Part shown: in pieces, positions 14,324 through 14,424 of the stretch
Layout of the letters: every line of letters begins with the position of its first letter
Position numbering within the stretch: position 1 is the stretch's first letter
Assembly (NCBI GenBank): GCA_023402845.1
Contig: JAEYFP010000023.1
Span: forward strand, 1 to 14,424
Source of the DNA: Bacillota bacterium
Lineage (GTDB): Bacteria > Bacillota > Clostridia > Lachnospirales > Lachnospiraceae
Direction of reading: 5' to 3'
Length of the DNA: 14,424 bases
Notes under the pieces: model-generated
Database searches by the model: none
Told to the model about the DNA's origin: nothing
The model's input: only the letters and a program-made list of their open reading frames with translations
Translations under genes and position numbers: made by a program

Positions 14324-14424
14324 AGGGGCTCCTTTCAGAACCGTAAGGTTCAATAGAATGATAGGGAGTAGACGGCATTGACTGAATGCTTAGGATTAAA
14401 ACGAGAGTTGTTTTAACAAAGATA
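14324..14424 (-). other. Non-coding end of the IS110 element with two small hairpins
   Basis: No open frame of interest lies here. GAACC-GTAA-GGTTC (14338-14351) and TTAAAAC-gagagtt-GTTTTAA (14396-14416) are perfect inverted repeats. In IS110-group elements the non-coding flank upstream of the transposase specifies a structured guide called bridge RNA. Whether one is present cannot be judged, because the window ends before the element does. Confidence 0.45.

Overview
The window looks like the chromosome of a low-to-mid GC anaerobic Bacillota, most likely a gut-type Clostridia such as Lachnospiraceae. The evidence is strong AGGAGG-type ribosome binding sites, sigma-A promoters, an EFR1-type flavodoxin/ferredoxin protein, a DUF4367 lipoprotein, and IS110 and large-serine-recombinase debris of the type common in that group. 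This assignment is inference from gene content only.

Left part (1-9300), mostly ordinary chromosome. A fused permease/ATPase ABC protein (124-1866, +) is followed by a well-translated 46-residue proline-rich small protein (1938-2078, +). A minus-strand run of five genes follows, in transcription order: a DJ-1/PfpI protein (5701-5117), an EFR1-type flavodoxin/2x[4Fe-4S] protein (5043-4156), a CPBP-like membrane protein (4094-3387), a decayed GNAT acetyltransferase (3348-2735) and a DUF4367 lipoprotein (2652-2137). Divergent from it is a tetR-radical SAM operon (6015-7735, +). Its promoter is a consensus sigma-A promoter with a perfect 16-bp palindrome filling most of the -35/-10 spacer and a second, related palindrome over the start site. 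mscL (8167-7751, -) converges on it, and an alpha/beta hydrolase (9272-8643, -) with a long terminator hairpin comes next.

Right part (9300-14424), accessory region built from mobile-element debris and candidate defence genes, all on the minus strand. A two-gene unit encodes a TIR protein of the CAP12/Pycsar-effector type (11378-10716) followed by a DUF3800 RNase H-like nuclease with a C-terminal winged-helix-like segment (10683-9526). The TIR protein appears to carry an N-terminal segment like the substrate-binding domain of RNase HIII. Upstream of this pair lie a frameshifted KilA-N gene, a 45-residue small ORF, a serine recombinase relic with in-frame stops, and a compound inverted repeat that can form two mutually exclusive hairpins. 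A further protein (13943-13098) has a textbook HEPN RNase motif and a predicted beta-rich C-terminal half. It is transcribed from a near-consensus promoter at the edge of a second serine recombinase relic. The right edge holds the 5' end of a truncated IS110 transposase gene and its non-coding flank.

The most interesting candidate for an undescribed system is the TIR + DUF3800 pair, possibly together with the nearby HEPN gene. Two predicted toxic or nucleolytic effectors, one with a possible nucleic-acid-sensing N-terminus, sit among recombinase relics. Everything about immune function is inference from family and context.
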